From the NCBI RefSeq assembly GCF_031583025.1, contig NZ_CP134062.1, positions 3,658,001-3,722,000 of the forward strand: 64,000 nucleotides of DNA, in the 5' to 3' direction. The stretch's first letter is position 1. Each line of letters opens with the position of its first letter. This DNA is from Mycobacterium sp. Z3061 (lineage in GTDB: Bacteria > Actinomycetota > Actinomycetes > Mycobacteriales > Mycobacteriaceae). Below, in pieces: positions 44,788 to 53,838 of this stretch. The translations under genes were made by a program, and so were the position numbers. The notes beneath the pieces were generated by a model, which saw only the letters and a list, made by a program, of their open reading frames with translations, searched no databases and was not told the origin of the DNA.

Positions 44788-46472
44788 TGCTCCTCCTCGG
44801 TCATCACACCGGGCAGGCGGGCAATGAACTCCGCACCCACCAGTCCCCGTTGCGCGGCGGGGTTACCCGGACTCGACAACCGGAGTTCACCGCCGAGCGC
44901 TCGGCTGATCTGGCGCGACAAGGCAAGTCCGATGCCGCGCCCACCGGGTATGCCGGAATCGGGCTTGGTGGTGGTGCCCTCGGTGAACAACTGCTCGACG
45001 AACTCGGGTGCGACGCCGTCACCGCTGTCGGCCACAGTGACATGCAAGGTCGAACCCTCCTGCAGGAGTTCGATTTCCACCTCCTTGGTGGAACTCCCAC
45101 CGGTCCGGGCGGCGTCGATCGCGTTGTCGAGCAGATTGCCCACGACGGTGGTGACATCTACGGGTAGCTCGAGTCTGCCGGACACCCAGGTGTTTTCGCC
45201 GATCTTCAGCGTCACGCCGGCTTCCCGGGCGGCCGCGGCCTTGGCCCCCAGAAACGCCTGTAGGTGGTTGTCGTGGATGGCATCGATGCCCGGCAGGGCC
45301 GAACCCAGTGGCCCGGATCCGAGCAACTCCTCCAGGTACTGCAGTCCCTCCTCGACGTGCCCGGTGTGTAACAACCCGTTCAACAGGTGCAACCGGTTGG
45401 CGAATTCATGACGCTGGGCACGCAAGGCGGTGCTCATCACCTGCACGGCGTCGAGTTGTCTGGTCAATGACTCGACATCGGTGCGGTCGCGTACCACCAG
45501 CACGGTGCCCAGCGGGCGGCCTTCGCGCTGCACTTTGCGGGCCGAGACGACGACGGTGCGCTGGCCGACGGTGGCCAGCGCCGGCGCCGAATCGGCAGCA
45601 TGGAAAACATCGAGAACTCTTGGTGTCAAACCGATTTCGTCGACGCGCCCGCCGAGCTCGGTGCCGATCTCCAGTAACCGGCAGGCTTCGTCGTTGACGA
45701 AGGTGATGCATCCGGCCTCATCTGCCGCCAGCACACCTTCACCGATGCCGTGTAACACCGCAGCCTGAGTGCGGACCAGTTCGGCCATCTCGGCCGGCCG
45801 CAAGCCCAAGGTCATCCCTCGCCACCGCCGGGCCAGCGCTACCGATCCCACCACGCCGATCAGCAGCGCCGCGCCGCCCAGCGGAGCCAGCACCCGCAGA
45901 TTCTGGGAGAACTGTTCGTCGAACTCCTTCGTCGAGATGCCGACGCTGACCATGCCCAGCACCCGGTTCGTCCCCGGTTCCACCACCGGCACCTTCGCGA
46001 CGATCGACCGTCCCAGCGTGCCCGACTGGTGGACCACCTCCTCCTGACCGCTGAGGGCTTTCGAGGGATCGGTGCTGACCCGCAGACCCAATTCGTCGCG
46101 CCGGGGATGGGCGAGCCGGATGCCCTGCGTGTTGGTGATGACGACGAACAGCACATGAGTGCGTTGTTCGACGCGGGAGGCCACCGACTGCAGTGGCCCG
46201 GTGGCGAGTTCGTTGGTCAGCGCGGGCGGCGCGGTCACGGTCGGGGTCAGCGGGATGTCCTCATAGCGCCCGATGTTGTTCAGCACGGTCGGCGAAGACG
46301 CCACGACGCGGGCGATATCCATTGCGTGCACGCCGTATTGCAGGTCCAGCCGATGACGGTTGAACTCGGCGAACAACCCGAAAGCCACAATCAGTGTGAG
46401 TGTGACCACGACCAGTTGCAGCAACAGCACCCGGCTGGCAAGCCGCAGGTCAATGCGACCCCGGGTGGGCAT
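44769..46472 (-). CDS. DcuS/CitA-type sensor histidine kinase
   Basis: This 567-residue membrane kinase has helix 1 near residues 17-35, a periplasmic PDC/Cache-type sensor with VLFVVITNTQGIRLAHP, helix 2 near residue 200 (APLGGAALLIGVVGSVAL), a PAS domain, the phospho-acceptor His in QRHEFANRLHLLNGLLH, and ATPase motifs NLLDNAIDAA, DSGDGV and GGRGIGLAL. This is the fumarate/citrate sensor family. No dicarboxylate transporter is adjacent, so its target is not evident from context. Confidence 0.88.
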   Translation of the reverse strand: MPTRGRIDLRLASRVLLLQLVVVTLTLIVAFGLFAEFNRHRLDLQYGVHAMDIARVVASSPTVLNNIGRYEDIPLTPTVTAPPALTNELATGPLQSVASRVEQRTHVLFVVITNTQGIRLAHPRRDELGLRVSTDPSKALSGQEEVVHQSGTLGRSIVAKVPVVEPGTNRVLGMVSVGISTKEFDEQFSQNLRVLAPLGGAALLIGVVGSVALARRWRGMTLGLRPAEMAELVRTQAAVLHGIGEGVLAADEAGCITFVNDEACRLLEIGTELGGRVDEIGLTPRVLDVFHAADSAPALATVGQRTVVVSARKVQREGRPLGTVLVVRDRTDVESLTRQLDAVQVMSTALRAQRHEFANRLHLLNGLLHTGHVEEGLQYLEELLGSGPLGSALPGIDAIHDNHLQAFLGAKAAAAREAGVTLKIGENTWVSGRLELPVDVTTVVGNLLDNAIDAARTGGSSTKEVEIELLQEGSTLHVTVADSGDGVAPEFVEQLFTEGTTTKPDSGIPGGRGIGLALSRQISRALGGELRLSSPGNPAAQRGLVGAEFIARLPGVMTEEEQWVEQT

Positions 46473-46567
46473 GCAGGGACCCTACCACGGGGTATGAGCA
46501 GAATGCGCAAAACCGTCAGCAGCATCTGCCGCACATTGCGACGGCAGGGCATGGTTACCATCGGCGC

Positions 46568-47473
46568 ATGCGCGACTCGAAGATCCTGATCACCGGGGTG
46601 ACCGGACAGGTTGCCACGCCGGTTGCCACCGCACTGGCTGCCGACAACGAAGTCTGGGGCGTCGCCCGATTCACCGACGCCGCGGCGCGTACCGCTCTCG
46701 AGCAAGCAGGCGTGCGCTGCGAGACGATCAACCTCGCCGGCGGGGATTTCCGCGGCTTGCCGTCCGACTTCGACTATGTCCTCAACCTCGCGGTCGCCAA
46801 GAGCGGCAAGTGGGACAAGGACCTGGCGGCCAACGCCGACGCGGTAGGCCTTCTGATGGCGCACTGTCGTGGCGCACAGGCCTTTCTGCACTGCTCCTCA
46901 GCGGCCGTCTACGATCCGCCCGACGATGAAATCCGTTCTGAGAGCAGCGCTCTGGGGGACAACCACAAGCCGTTGTTCCCCACTTACTCGATCTCCAAGA
47001 TCGCCGGGGAGGCCGTCGCCCGTTCGATGTCGCGCGTGCTGGGAGTACCCACCACGATCGCCCGGCTCAATGTTCCCTACGGCGACAACGGGGGATGGAT
47101 GTTCTACCACATGGAGATGATGCTCGCTGGGATCCCGATCCCGGTGCCGCCTGGTGATCCGGCTCGCTACAACCCGATCCACCAGGACGACATCATCGCC
47201 ACCATCCCCAAACTGCTTGCGGCGGGCTCGGTTCCGGCGACGACGGTCAACTGGGCCGGAGACCAGGTGGTCAGCATCCAGGAATGGTGCGCCTACCTCG
47301 GCACGCTGATCGGTCGCGAGCCGGTGTTCGACGAGAGCCCGCAGTCGCTGCGCGGCAACCCCGTTGAGGTGAGCCGGCTGCATCAACTCATCGGTACCGG
47401 CAGCACTGTCGACTGGCGAGACGGGTTGCGCCGAATGGCCGCCAAGTTCCACCCCGAACTGGTCAGTGCCTGA
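46568..47473 (+). CDS. NAD-dependent epimerase/dehydratase family protein
   Basis: This is a 301-residue extended SDR. The cofactor motif is TGVTGQVATP, the catalytic Ser region is CSSAAVYDP, and Tyr-x3-Lys is in YSISKIAGE. It belongs to the sugar-nucleotide or sterol/aldehyde reductase group; the substrate is unknown. It is divergent from the kinase (95 bp) and convergent with the SDR downstream (10 bp). Confidence 0.82.
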   Translation: MRDSKILITGVTGQVATPVATALAADNEVWGVARFTDAAARTALEQAGVRCETINLAGGDFRGLPSDFDYVLNLAVAKSGKWDKDLAANADAVGLLMAHCRGAQAFLHCSSAAVYDPPDDEIRSESSALGDNHKPLFPTYSISKIAGEAVARSMSRVLGVPTTIARLNVPYGDNGGWMFYHMEMMLAGIPIPVPPGDPARYNPIHQDDIIATIPKLLAAGSVPATTVNWAGDQVVSIQEWCAYLGTLIGREPVFDESPQSLRGNPVEVSRLHQLIGTGSTVDWRDGLRRMAAKFHPELVSA

Positions 47474-47483
47474 TCTCTGATCG

Positions 47484-48230
47484 TCACATCACCGCGCCGC
47501 CGTTGACGCCGAGCACCTGGCCGGTGATGAAACCCGCCTCGTCCGAGCACAGGAACCCGGCCGCGGCCGCGATGTCGTCGGGAGAACCCATGTGGCCCAC
47601 CGGTATAAGCTTTGCCAGCTGTTCGGGTGAGCCGAGCCGGCCCGCCGCCTGCGACTGCCGTGACATCGGCGTGTCGATACTCGACGGCGGCACATTGTTG
47701 ACGGTGATCCCATGCGGCGCATATTCGTTGGCGAGCGACTTGGTGAGCGTGATGACCCCGCCCTTGGCCGCCGCATAGTGAGCCATGCGCGGTGATCCCC
47801 GTTGCGCGCTCGACGACGAGATCATCACGATCCGTCCCCACCGGGCGGCAACCATGTCCGGCAACGCGACCTGACAACAGTGGAAGGTTCCGGTCAGGTT
47901 GATGTCGATGATCTCGGCCCAGGATTCCACGGTGATGTCCGCGAATGGCGAGAACGCCGCCTTTCCCGCGCTGGTCACCAGCACGGCAACAGGCCCCAAT
48001 TCCTCTCTCACGGTGGCGAAGGCGCGCTCTACACCGGCGCGGTCCCGCACATCCACCTCGATACCTGTCGCCGCGACGCCCGCGGCTGCCAGATCGGCCG
48101 CGACCCGCCGTGCCGCGTCGCCGTTGATGTCCAGTACCGCGACACGGTGGCCGCGCCGGCCCAATTCGTGACACGTCGCCTCACCGATTCCCGACGCGCC
48201 GCCGGTCACCACCGCAACGCGGGCAGGCAT
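47484..48230 (-). CDS. Short-chain dehydrogenase/reductase (FabG-like)
   Basis: This 248-residue classical SDR has TGGASGIG, VLDIN after strand 2 (NAD-type), Ser in ISSSSAQRG, Tyr-x3-Lys in YAAAK and a C-terminal GQVLGVNGGAVM. The ATG at 48230 shares one base with the stop of the upstream lipoprotein gene, so the two are coupled. Substrate unknown. Confidence 0.85.
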   Translation of the reverse strand: MPARVAVVTGGASGIGEATCHELGRRGHRVAVLDINGDAARRVAADLAAAGVAATGIEVDVRDRAGVERAFATVREELGPVAVLVTSAGKAAFSPFADITVESWAEIIDINLTGTFHCCQVALPDMVAARWGRIVMISSSSAQRGSPRMAHYAAAKGGVITLTKSLANEYAPHGITVNNVPPSSIDTPMSRQSQAAGRLGSPEQLAKLIPVGHMGSPDDIAAAAGFLCSDEAGFITGQVLGVNGGAVM

Positions 48231-49051
48231 CAACTGCCTCCCCGATAGACCGATGCGACCCACGGCTGCGTACACAGCCGCTGTTGGGCAACCGCCGGGT
48301 CTATCCCGGCGGCCTGCAGCGCGGCGGTCCGTTGCGCCTTGGCCCCGGGCGGATCGTCGTCCTCGCTCAGCGCGCACAGCACATCGCCGTTGCGCACCCA
48401 GGCTCGCGACTCATCGCCCGGAGCTCCGGCCGCCTGAGTGTCCAGCACCGCAACGGTCACCAACTTGTCGTCAGCCCAGCGGTACAGGGTCACGGTTCCC
48501 GACGCAGCACTGGAATGCGCGTAGTTACCGAAGAAGCCCTCGGCCGTCCGGTAGAAGTGCCGGAAGCCGAACATCTCGCCGGCGTGTACAAACCGGGTGC
48601 GTGAGGCGTTCAATCGCCACACCGCCATCGGTTCACCGCCGGTCCCGCCGCGGCCGGTGACCACCAGCAACACCGGCGTTCCACTGCCGTCGACGTCCTG
48701 CAGCAGCGGCGCGGCCCCGGTTTGACCCACTTCGGTGGTGGGCTCCTGGAACTGCTGGAGGAGGTTGTCCCGGTTTCGCAGCGTGAACGACCAGGCCGGA
48801 TCGCTCGACACGTCGAGGGTCAGGTCGTCGATCGCAAGCACACAGCGCACGTGCTGATCCGCGAGCTTCGGTTGCGCGGCAAGATGCAAGGTTTCGCACG
48901 CTACCTGTTGTGCCACAACGGAATTAGTGGTGGTAGACGCACTCGGTGCCGACTGCTGCGAACTGGCGCAACCGCCGATACCGATCGTCAGTGCTGCGAC
49001 CAAAGCCGGCCAGACAACTCGTGCCGGCACCCCGAAACGGCTGATCCCCAT
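48230..49051 (-). CDS. Lipoprotein of unknown function
   Basis: This 273-residue protein has a lipoprotein signal (lipobox IGGC, Cys near residue 28), a Ser/Thr-rich linker, and then a beta-rich domain with LLQDVDGSGTPVLLVVTGRG, which resembles an FG-GAP/VCBS-type repeat element, and paired cysteines near the end. No family is recognised. It is co-transcribed with the SDR. Confidence 0.72.
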   Translation of the reverse strand: MGISRFGVPARVVWPALVAALTIGIGGCASSQQSAPSASTTTNSVVAQQVACETLHLAAQPKLADQHVRCVLAIDDLTLDVSSDPAWSFTLRNRDNLLQQFQEPTTEVGQTGAAPLLQDVDGSGTPVLLVVTGRGGTGGEPMAVWRLNASRTRFVHAGEMFGFRHFYRTAEGFFGNYAHSSAASGTVTLYRWADDKLVTVAVLDTQAAGAPGDESRAWVRNGDVLCALSEDDDPPGAKAQRTAALQAAGIDPAVAQQRLCTQPWVASVYRGGS

Positions 49052-49078
49052 CCCGGGAGCCTAACGCCCCTCAAACGA

Positions 49079-49108
49079 CGAATGGTCCCGATGACTCGGG
49101 ACCATTCG
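49079..49108 (-). terminator. Perfect 13-bp hairpin terminator downstream of the 89-residue membrane protein gene
   Basis: The arms at 49079-49091 and 49096-49108 are exact complements of 13 bp with a 4-base loop, and on the minus strand TCGTTTG follows. It lies 14 bp past the stop of the gene at 49123-49392 and before the next gene start at 49051, the position of an intrinsic terminator. The U-tract is short. Confidence 0.75.
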
Positions 49109-49122
49109 ATTGCCTCAGCTCG

Positions 49123-49392
49123 TCAGAGTCGTTCGGCCTCGGCGCCTTTGTGGTAGCGGGTCAGGAAACCAACCGCCCCAACCGCCGCTGCAGCGCCGAT
49201 CACAAGCGTGAAGACGATGGTCACCACCATGGTGGGTGCGAACGCGCCGAACGCCGCGGAGATGAAGAGCATCCAGACCAACCGGAAGAGGGAACCGGCG
49301 GCCGTCAGCGCCAGGCTGACGCCGATCCACAGGCTCCACTGCCGGTCGACACGGTTGATCTGTTCCTGGATGCCGGCGGGGACGATGTTCAT
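49123..49392 (-). CDS. Small two-helix membrane protein, unknown function
   Basis: This 89-residue protein has two or three hydrophobic segments (WIGVSLALTAAGSLFRLVWM, TMVVTIVFTLVIGAAAAVGA) between charged ends. The start at 49392 has GGAAAGGAAC upstream. It stands alone between the terminator and the nitroreductase-like gene. No family function is known to me. Confidence 0.72.
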   Translation of the reverse strand: MNIVPAGIQEQINRVDRQWSLWIGVSLALTAAGSLFRLVWMLFISAAFGAFAPTMVVTIVFTLVIGAAAAVGAVGFLTRYHKGAEAERL

Positions 49393-49482
49393 GTGCGGTG
49401 TTCCTTTCGTGGCGCGCCGCCTCGGTGGCGTCGTCGTTGCACGAAGTACACAGCCGCCGCACTGCTACCGATCCCAAAAACC

Positions 49483-49902
49483 TCAGACGCGCTGCAGTTC
49501 GATGACCGGAATCACCCGGTCGGTCTTTGACTGGTAACCACCGAATCCCGGCGCCTGCTCGACGATCCGCGGGTACACGGCGTCGCGTTCGTCGTCCGGC
49601 AGTTCGCGGGCCCGTACGTCGTAGGCGTCGGTTCCGATTTCGATGTGTGCGACCGGGTTGGCGCGCAGGTTGTGCAGCCAGGCGGGGTCGACGTCGGCGC
49701 CGGCGTAGGAGCCGACGATCAGCAATTTCCCGTCGAAGTCGAATGTCATCACCGGGTTGATGCGCTCCTTGCCCGACTTGGCGCCCGTGGTGTGCAGCAG
49801 CAACAAGGTGGCCCCTTCGAACGGACCACCGACCTTTCCGCCGTTGGCGCGGAACTCCTCGATAATCTCGGAATTTCCAGAAACATCAGGACGATCAGCC
49901 AT
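49483..49902 (-). CDS. Deazaflavin (F420)-dependent nitroreductase family protein
   Basis: This 139-residue split-barrel protein is of the Ddn type: ATLLLLHTTGAKSGKERINP binds the F420 phosphate/lactate side, followed by LLIVGSYAGADVDPAWLHNL and NPVAHIEIG. The family uses reduced F420 to reduce quinones or nitro compounds. It overlaps the permease gene upstream by 8 bp, so the pair is co-transcribed. Confidence 0.87.
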   Translation of the reverse strand: MADRPDVSGNSEIIEEFRANGGKVGGPFEGATLLLLHTTGAKSGKERINPVMTFDFDGKLLIVGSYAGADVDPAWLHNLRANPVAHIEIGTDAYDVRARELPDDERDAVYPRIVEQAPGFGGYQSKTDRVIPVIELQRV

Positions 49903-51346
49903 ACTCGGGCACTCCTGTCTGCGGGTGGTTCATCTCAGCTTGAAACATCCGATATTGCTCGGCGCGCCCGGGGCGTTTCCGGACCACCAGCCAACCCGCC
50001 GCCAGCAGCAGGAACCACGCCGGGAACCAGGCCAGCGCCAAGGCGGTTTCCCGATCGGTCGACAGCGTCCAGATGACGAATCCGAAGAACGCCAGGATCG
50101 CCCAGCACATCACTACGCCGCCCGGCATCCGATAGTGCGAATCGGCGTGCCGCCCGGGATGCCGGCGGCGGTAAACCAGGTAACTGATGACGATCATCGT
50201 CCACACGAACATGAACAACAGCGACGCGACCGTGGTGATGACCGTGAAGACACCGATCACCGAGACACCGGAATAGAGCAGCGGAACGGAGATCAACAGC
50301 AGGGGAGCGGTCAGCAGGACGGCAGACCCCGGCACACCGGAGCGGTTGAGCCGGCGAAACAACGACGGAGCACTGCCCTCGTCGGCCAGCCCGAACAGCA
50401 TCCGGCCGGTGGAGAAAACCCCCGAATTCGCCGACGACGCCGCCGAGGTGATCACCACGAAGTTCACCAGTGACGCCGCGGCACCGAGGCCGGCCAGAGC
50501 GAACATCGTCACGAACGGAGACTCGCCCCCGGCGAAGTGCCGCCAGGGCACGACGGCCAGGATCGCCAGCAGTGCGCCGATGTAGAAGATCGCCACCCGC
50601 ATCGGGACGGCGTTGATGGCACGCGGAAGAGTGCGGTGCGGATCAGCGGTCTCCGCCGCGGCGGTGCCGACGAGTTCCACACCCACGAAGGCGAAGAACG
50701 CGATCTGGAAGCCACCGACCATTCCCCTGAAACCGGTCGCGAAGAAGCCGCCGTCCTGCCACAGGTTTTCCAGCGCCGCGCGGTCGCCGTGCGGGGAGAC
50801 GAAGCCGGTTGCCACCAGGGCGATGCCGACCACGATCAGTCCCAGGATCGCCGCGACCTTGATCAACGAGAACCAGAACTCGATCTCCCCGAAGTTGCGC
50901 ACACTGAACACGTTGAAGGCCAACACCACCAGCACGGTCACCAGCGCCGGGATCCAGTCGGGAAGGGCGGGCCACCAGTACTTGGAATAGCCGACGATTG
51001 CCACGATCTCGGCGATACCGGTGACCACCCAGGCGAACCAGTAGGACCATCCGACGAAGAAACCAGCTGCGGGCCCCAGCAAATCGGCCGCGAAATCGAC
51101 GAAAGACTTGTAGTTCAGATTCGACAGCAGCAACTCACCCATCGCGCGCAACACGAAGAAGACGAAGAATCCGATGACCGCGTAGACCACCAGGACCGCT
51201 GGTCCTGCCTGGGTGATCGTGCGTCCCGACCCCATGAAAAGGCCGGTGCCGATCGCGCCGCCGATGGCGATCAGCTGGATCTGGCGGTTCGAGAGGTCGC
51301 GATGCAGGTGCCGGACGGCGGCTGCGTCGTGCTCGTCAGCCGACAT
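49895..51346 (-). CDS. Amino-acid permease, APC family (CycA-like)
   Basis: This 483-residue transporter has about twelve hydrophobic segments and the family signature IQLIAIGGAIGTGLFMGSGR near residue 23. The central FFAFVGVELVGTAAAETADP stretch is typical of the AAT (D-Ala/Ser/Gly, Asn, Pro) subgroup. CycA of M. bovis BCG carries D-serine, D-alanine and cycloserine; specificity here is uncertain. The start is at 51346. Confidence 0.86.
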   Translation of the reverse strand: MSADEHDAAAVRHLHRDLSNRQIQLIAIGGAIGTGLFMGSGRTITQAGPAVLVVYAVIGFFVFFVLRAMGELLLSNLNYKSFVDFAADLLGPAAGFFVGWSYWFAWVVTGIAEIVAIVGYSKYWWPALPDWIPALVTVLVVLAFNVFSVRNFGEIEFWFSLIKVAAILGLIVVGIALVATGFVSPHGDRAALENLWQDGGFFATGFRGMVGGFQIAFFAFVGVELVGTAAAETADPHRTLPRAINAVPMRVAIFYIGALLAILAVVPWRHFAGGESPFVTMFALAGLGAAASLVNFVVITSAASSANSGVFSTGRMLFGLADEGSAPSLFRRLNRSGVPGSAVLLTAPLLLISVPLLYSGVSVIGVFTVITTVASLLFMFVWTMIVISYLVYRRRHPGRHADSHYRMPGGVVMCWAILAFFGFVIWTLSTDRETALALAWFPAWFLLLAAGWLVVRKRPGRAEQYRMFQAEMNHPQTGVPEYG

Positions 51347-51489
51347 CGGGGCGCACCATGGTCACGACCTTAGGTGCAACGTCCCTGCGCTGCCGGTGTT
51401 TTCGCGGGATGAGGCCGAGTCAGGGCGGATCAGCCAACAGCCGGCCATCGGGATGTGCGCAATGCTGTTGAAACAGTTGATCATTCATG

Positions 51490-51777
51490 CTAGGCGAGAT
51501 ACACACCGCCGGACGTGAGCACGTCACCCGCGGCCAGATCGGTCTTCGCGAGCTTGCGGAACAGGATCCCGATATTATCGCCGGTCGCAGCCGTATCAAG
51601 CTTCTTGCGGAATGCCTCGATCGCATCGACCCGCACTGACGGCCCGTCGTTGATCCGGACCTCATCGCCGACACTCAGTTGCCCGTACTCGACCCGGCCG
51701 GTCGCCACGGTCCCACGTCCCTTGATCGAGAACACATCCTGAACGGTCATGCGGAACATGAGGGCACCGTAATCCAT
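51490..51777 (-). CDS. Stand-alone EF-Tu domain II-like protein
   Basis: This protein of up to 95 residues corresponds to domain II of elongation factor Tu alone: FRMTVQDVFSIKGRGTVATG, then RVEYGQLSVGDEV, FRKKLDTAATGDNIGILFRK and DVLTSGG line up with the EF-Tu beta barrel. The GTPase domain and domain III are absent, and the flanks show no remnant of them. The start may be the ATG at 51777 or one of the in-frame Met codons at 51756 and 51747. A single domain II cannot hydrolyse GTP; it might bind RNA or protein. Function unknown. Confidence 0.78.
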   Translation of the reverse strand: MDYGALMFRMTVQDVFSIKGRGTVATGRVEYGQLSVGDEVRINDGPSVRVDAIEAFRKKLDTAATGDNIGILFRKLAKTDLAAGDVLTSGGVYLA

Positions 51778-51863
51778 CGGTGCACGAATTCCTACCAGTT
51801 GCCCAGCGGATTATCCAACTCACCTTGGCAACAACTGAATTCACGGTCCCGTACGCTGAGCGC

Positions 51864-52232
51864 GTGAGTTGGTTCGAGCGAGTCAGAAGAGCCGGCGCGG
51901 GCCAGCGGGTCACGCGTGCCGACAGGCAACAGGCGGCCGATACGCTGGCCGAGCTCGCCGCGCTCAACGCCGAGCGGGAGCGGCTGCTGCGCGACGGGTT
52001 AGCGGGCGTCGCCACCATCGTGGGCATCCGCGAGAACGTCGCGACCACCTCGTTGGGCCGTTGGCACGAACTGGAACTTGACGTTCAACTGTCCGGCCAG
52101 GACCCATACCGCGCCACCCGTCGGGTCGCCCTGGAACTTTCGTCTGCGCCGCACATCGCGATCGACGCGCAAGTGCCGATACGCGTCGATCCCCGGGACT
52201 ATTCCAAGGTTCTCGTCGTCGCGCCGCTCTAG
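51864..52232 (+). CDS. Conserved-looking protein of unknown function (122 residues)
   Basis: It is read from the GTG at 51864; the frame is open to 51780, but the extension overlaps the control region of the EF-Tu-like gene. A helical charged start (QQAADTLAELAALNAERERL) is followed by a beta-rich part with GIRENVATTSLGRWHELELD and IRVDPRDYSKVLVV, which looks like a small OB- or SH3-type barrel. No family is recognised. It converges on the dehalogenase gene with 3 bp between. Confidence 0.65.
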   Translation: MSWFERVRRAGAGQRVTRADRQQAADTLAELAALNAERERLLRDGLAGVATIVGIRENVATTSLGRWHELELDVQLSGQDPYRATRRVALELSSAPHIAIDAQVPIRVDPRDYSKVLVVAPL

Positions 52233-52235
52233 CCC

Positions 52236-53141
52236 TTACGCGCTGTCCACGGCGAGCCGGGAAAGCAGTACGTCCGCGAGCTGCTCACCGCGGTCCTCCT
52301 GCAGGAAGTGCGCCGCGCCCTCGATGCGCACCTGCTCACCCGCGGTGGGGATCAGGTCGCAGAACAACTGGCCCGCCCTGGGATACGGGAAAACCGGGTC
52401 GGAATCCGAAAAGGCAACCACCGCAGGCTTATTCCAACGCGACAGCTCATCGCTGACCGCCTGCATCCGGTCCGCGCCCGGCGCATCCTCGGTGATCGGA
52501 ACGAGCAGGGGGAACTGCGCCGCGCCGGCTTTGGACTCGGCGGTCGGGAAGGGCGCGTCATAAGCCGCGACGACATCCTCGGAGAGCTGCGTCGTGGTCG
52601 CGCCCTGTATGACGAACCCGACCGGCAGATCCGGGTTCTTCTCGGCGAAGTTGCGCCACGCCATAAAGCCCTTGGACACATGGCCGGTGAACAGTCCGGT
52701 GTTCATGACCATCAGGGCGCCTACCCGGTCGGCGTTCTCGGTTGCCCATCGCAGACCGATCGGACCGCCCCAATCCTGGACGACGACCGTTGCGCCGTGC
52801 AGGTCAAGAGCACCCAGGAGTCGGGCAATCATTTCGCTGTGCCGGTCGAAGGTGTACCACCGGCGGTCGGTCGGCTTATCGGAGCGGCCGAAGCCGACCA
52901 GGTCGGGCACTATCACCCGATGCCCGGCCGCGACCAGTGGCGGCAGCATCTTGCGGTAGAGGTAGGCCCAACTGGGTTCGCCATGGAAACACACCACCGG
53001 CGTGCCCTCGCGAGGACCTTCGTCCAGATAGTGCATCCGCAACCCGTCGACGTCCAGGTAGTTCGGCGCAAAGTCGTAACCCGGCAAGTCCGTGAAACGA
53101 GAGTCGGGAGTGCGGAAAACTTCTGGGGTGCTCGGGCTCAT
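52236..53141 (-). CDS. Haloalkane dehalogenase family alpha/beta hydrolase
   Basis: This 301-residue hydrolase has the HGEPSWAYLYRKM oxyanion motif (53 on). The nucleophile is Asp123 followed by halide-binding Trp124 (QDWGGPIGLR), and the catalytic His is His278 in HFLQED. These are the DhlA/DhmA-type hallmarks; the family converts haloalkanes to alcohols. It is divergent from a TetR gene across 85 bp containing a palindrome, so it is probably under that repressor. Epoxide hydrolases share the Asp-Trp pattern but lack HGEP. Confidence 0.83.
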   Translation of the reverse strand: MSPSTPEVFRTPDSRFTDLPGYDFAPNYLDVDGLRMHYLDEGPREGTPVVCFHGEPSWAYLYRKMLPPLVAAGHRVIVPDLVGFGRSDKPTDRRWYTFDRHSEMIARLLGALDLHGATVVVQDWGGPIGLRWATENADRVGALMVMNTGLFTGHVSKGFMAWRNFAEKNPDLPVGFVIQGATTTQLSEDVVAAYDAPFPTAESKAGAAQFPLLVPITEDAPGADRMQAVSDELSRWNKPAVVAFSDSDPVFPYPRAGQLFCDLIPTAGEQVRIEGAAHFLQEDRGEQLADVLLSRLAVDSA

Positions 53142-53190
53142 TGCCGGGATCTCCGTTCATTCTGCGGGCCGGATCTCAACGTAGATATTT

Positions 53191-53206
53191 TTGACCGACC
53201 AGTCAA
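53191..53206. promoter_or_regulatory. Palindromic operator between the dehalogenase and TetR genes
   Basis: TTGAC-CGACCA-GTCAA is a perfect 5-bp inverted repeat, 20 bp before the TetR start and 49 bp before the dehalogenase start. Such TGAC-type palindromes in a divergent gap beside a TetR gene are usual operator sites. Autoregulation and control of the dehalogenase are inferred. Confidence 0.6.
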
Positions 53207-53226
53207 CTATCAATTACGATCGACCT

Positions 53227-53838
53227 ATGCCGCGTACCTCAGACGCCCGCGACCGGATTGTGTCGACGGCGGCCCGCCTGTTCCTGGAGCGCAGTTACCA
53301 CGACGTCGGAGTCGAGGAATTGTGCGCTGTGGCCGACGTCCGCAAAGGCAGCTTCTATCACTACTTCTCATCCAAAGCGGATCTGGCGAAAGCGGTCGTC
53401 GACCTGCACCTGGCGGTGTTCCAGGCTCGGTTGGCGAGCAGTTCGGGGACGACTGCGGCCGAGCGGCTCTCGGCAATCCCGGAGGCGATCGCCGGTATCC
53501 AGTCGGGACTGCACAGTCAGTTCGGCCGGTTCGTGGGATGTCCTTTCGGCAACCTGGCTGCGGAACTGTCAACCACCGACGAGGCGGTGCGCAGCCACCT
53601 GGCGGCCCGACTGGCCGCGCTCGAGGAGCATCTCGCGAGCATCTGCCGAGATGCCGCCGCCGACGGCACGCTGCGTGCCGACGTCGACCCGAACCGACTG
53701 GCCCATGCCCTGTTCGCGCACTACCAGGGGTTGATCCTGCTCGCGAAACTGCACGGCTCGACCATTGCCGACCTGGCGCCGGCGCTGCACGAATTCATCG
53801 CGGGTTACCTGAGCCACCCCGCCGGTGACCGCTCCTAG
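53227..53838 (+). CDS. TetR-family regulator
   Basis: This 203-residue protein has an N-terminal helix-turn-helix (RIVSTAARLFLERSYHDVGV, then KGSFYHYFSSKADL) and a helical effector domain with a CPFGNLAAEL motif, seen in the AcuR/LmrA-like TetR_C group. The ATG at 53227 lies just after the palindrome; the frame is open to 53191, but that would place the operator inside the gene. It converges on the next gene with a 4-bp overlap. Confidence 0.87.
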   Translation: MPRTSDARDRIVSTAARLFLERSYHDVGVEELCAVADVRKGSFYHYFSSKADLAKAVVDLHLAVFQARLASSSGTTAAERLSAIPEAIAGIQSGLHSQFGRFVGCPFGNLAAELSTTDEAVRSHLAARLAALEEHLASICRDAAADGTLRADVDPNRLAHALFAHYQGLILLAKLHGSTIADLAPALHEFIAGYLSHPAGDRS

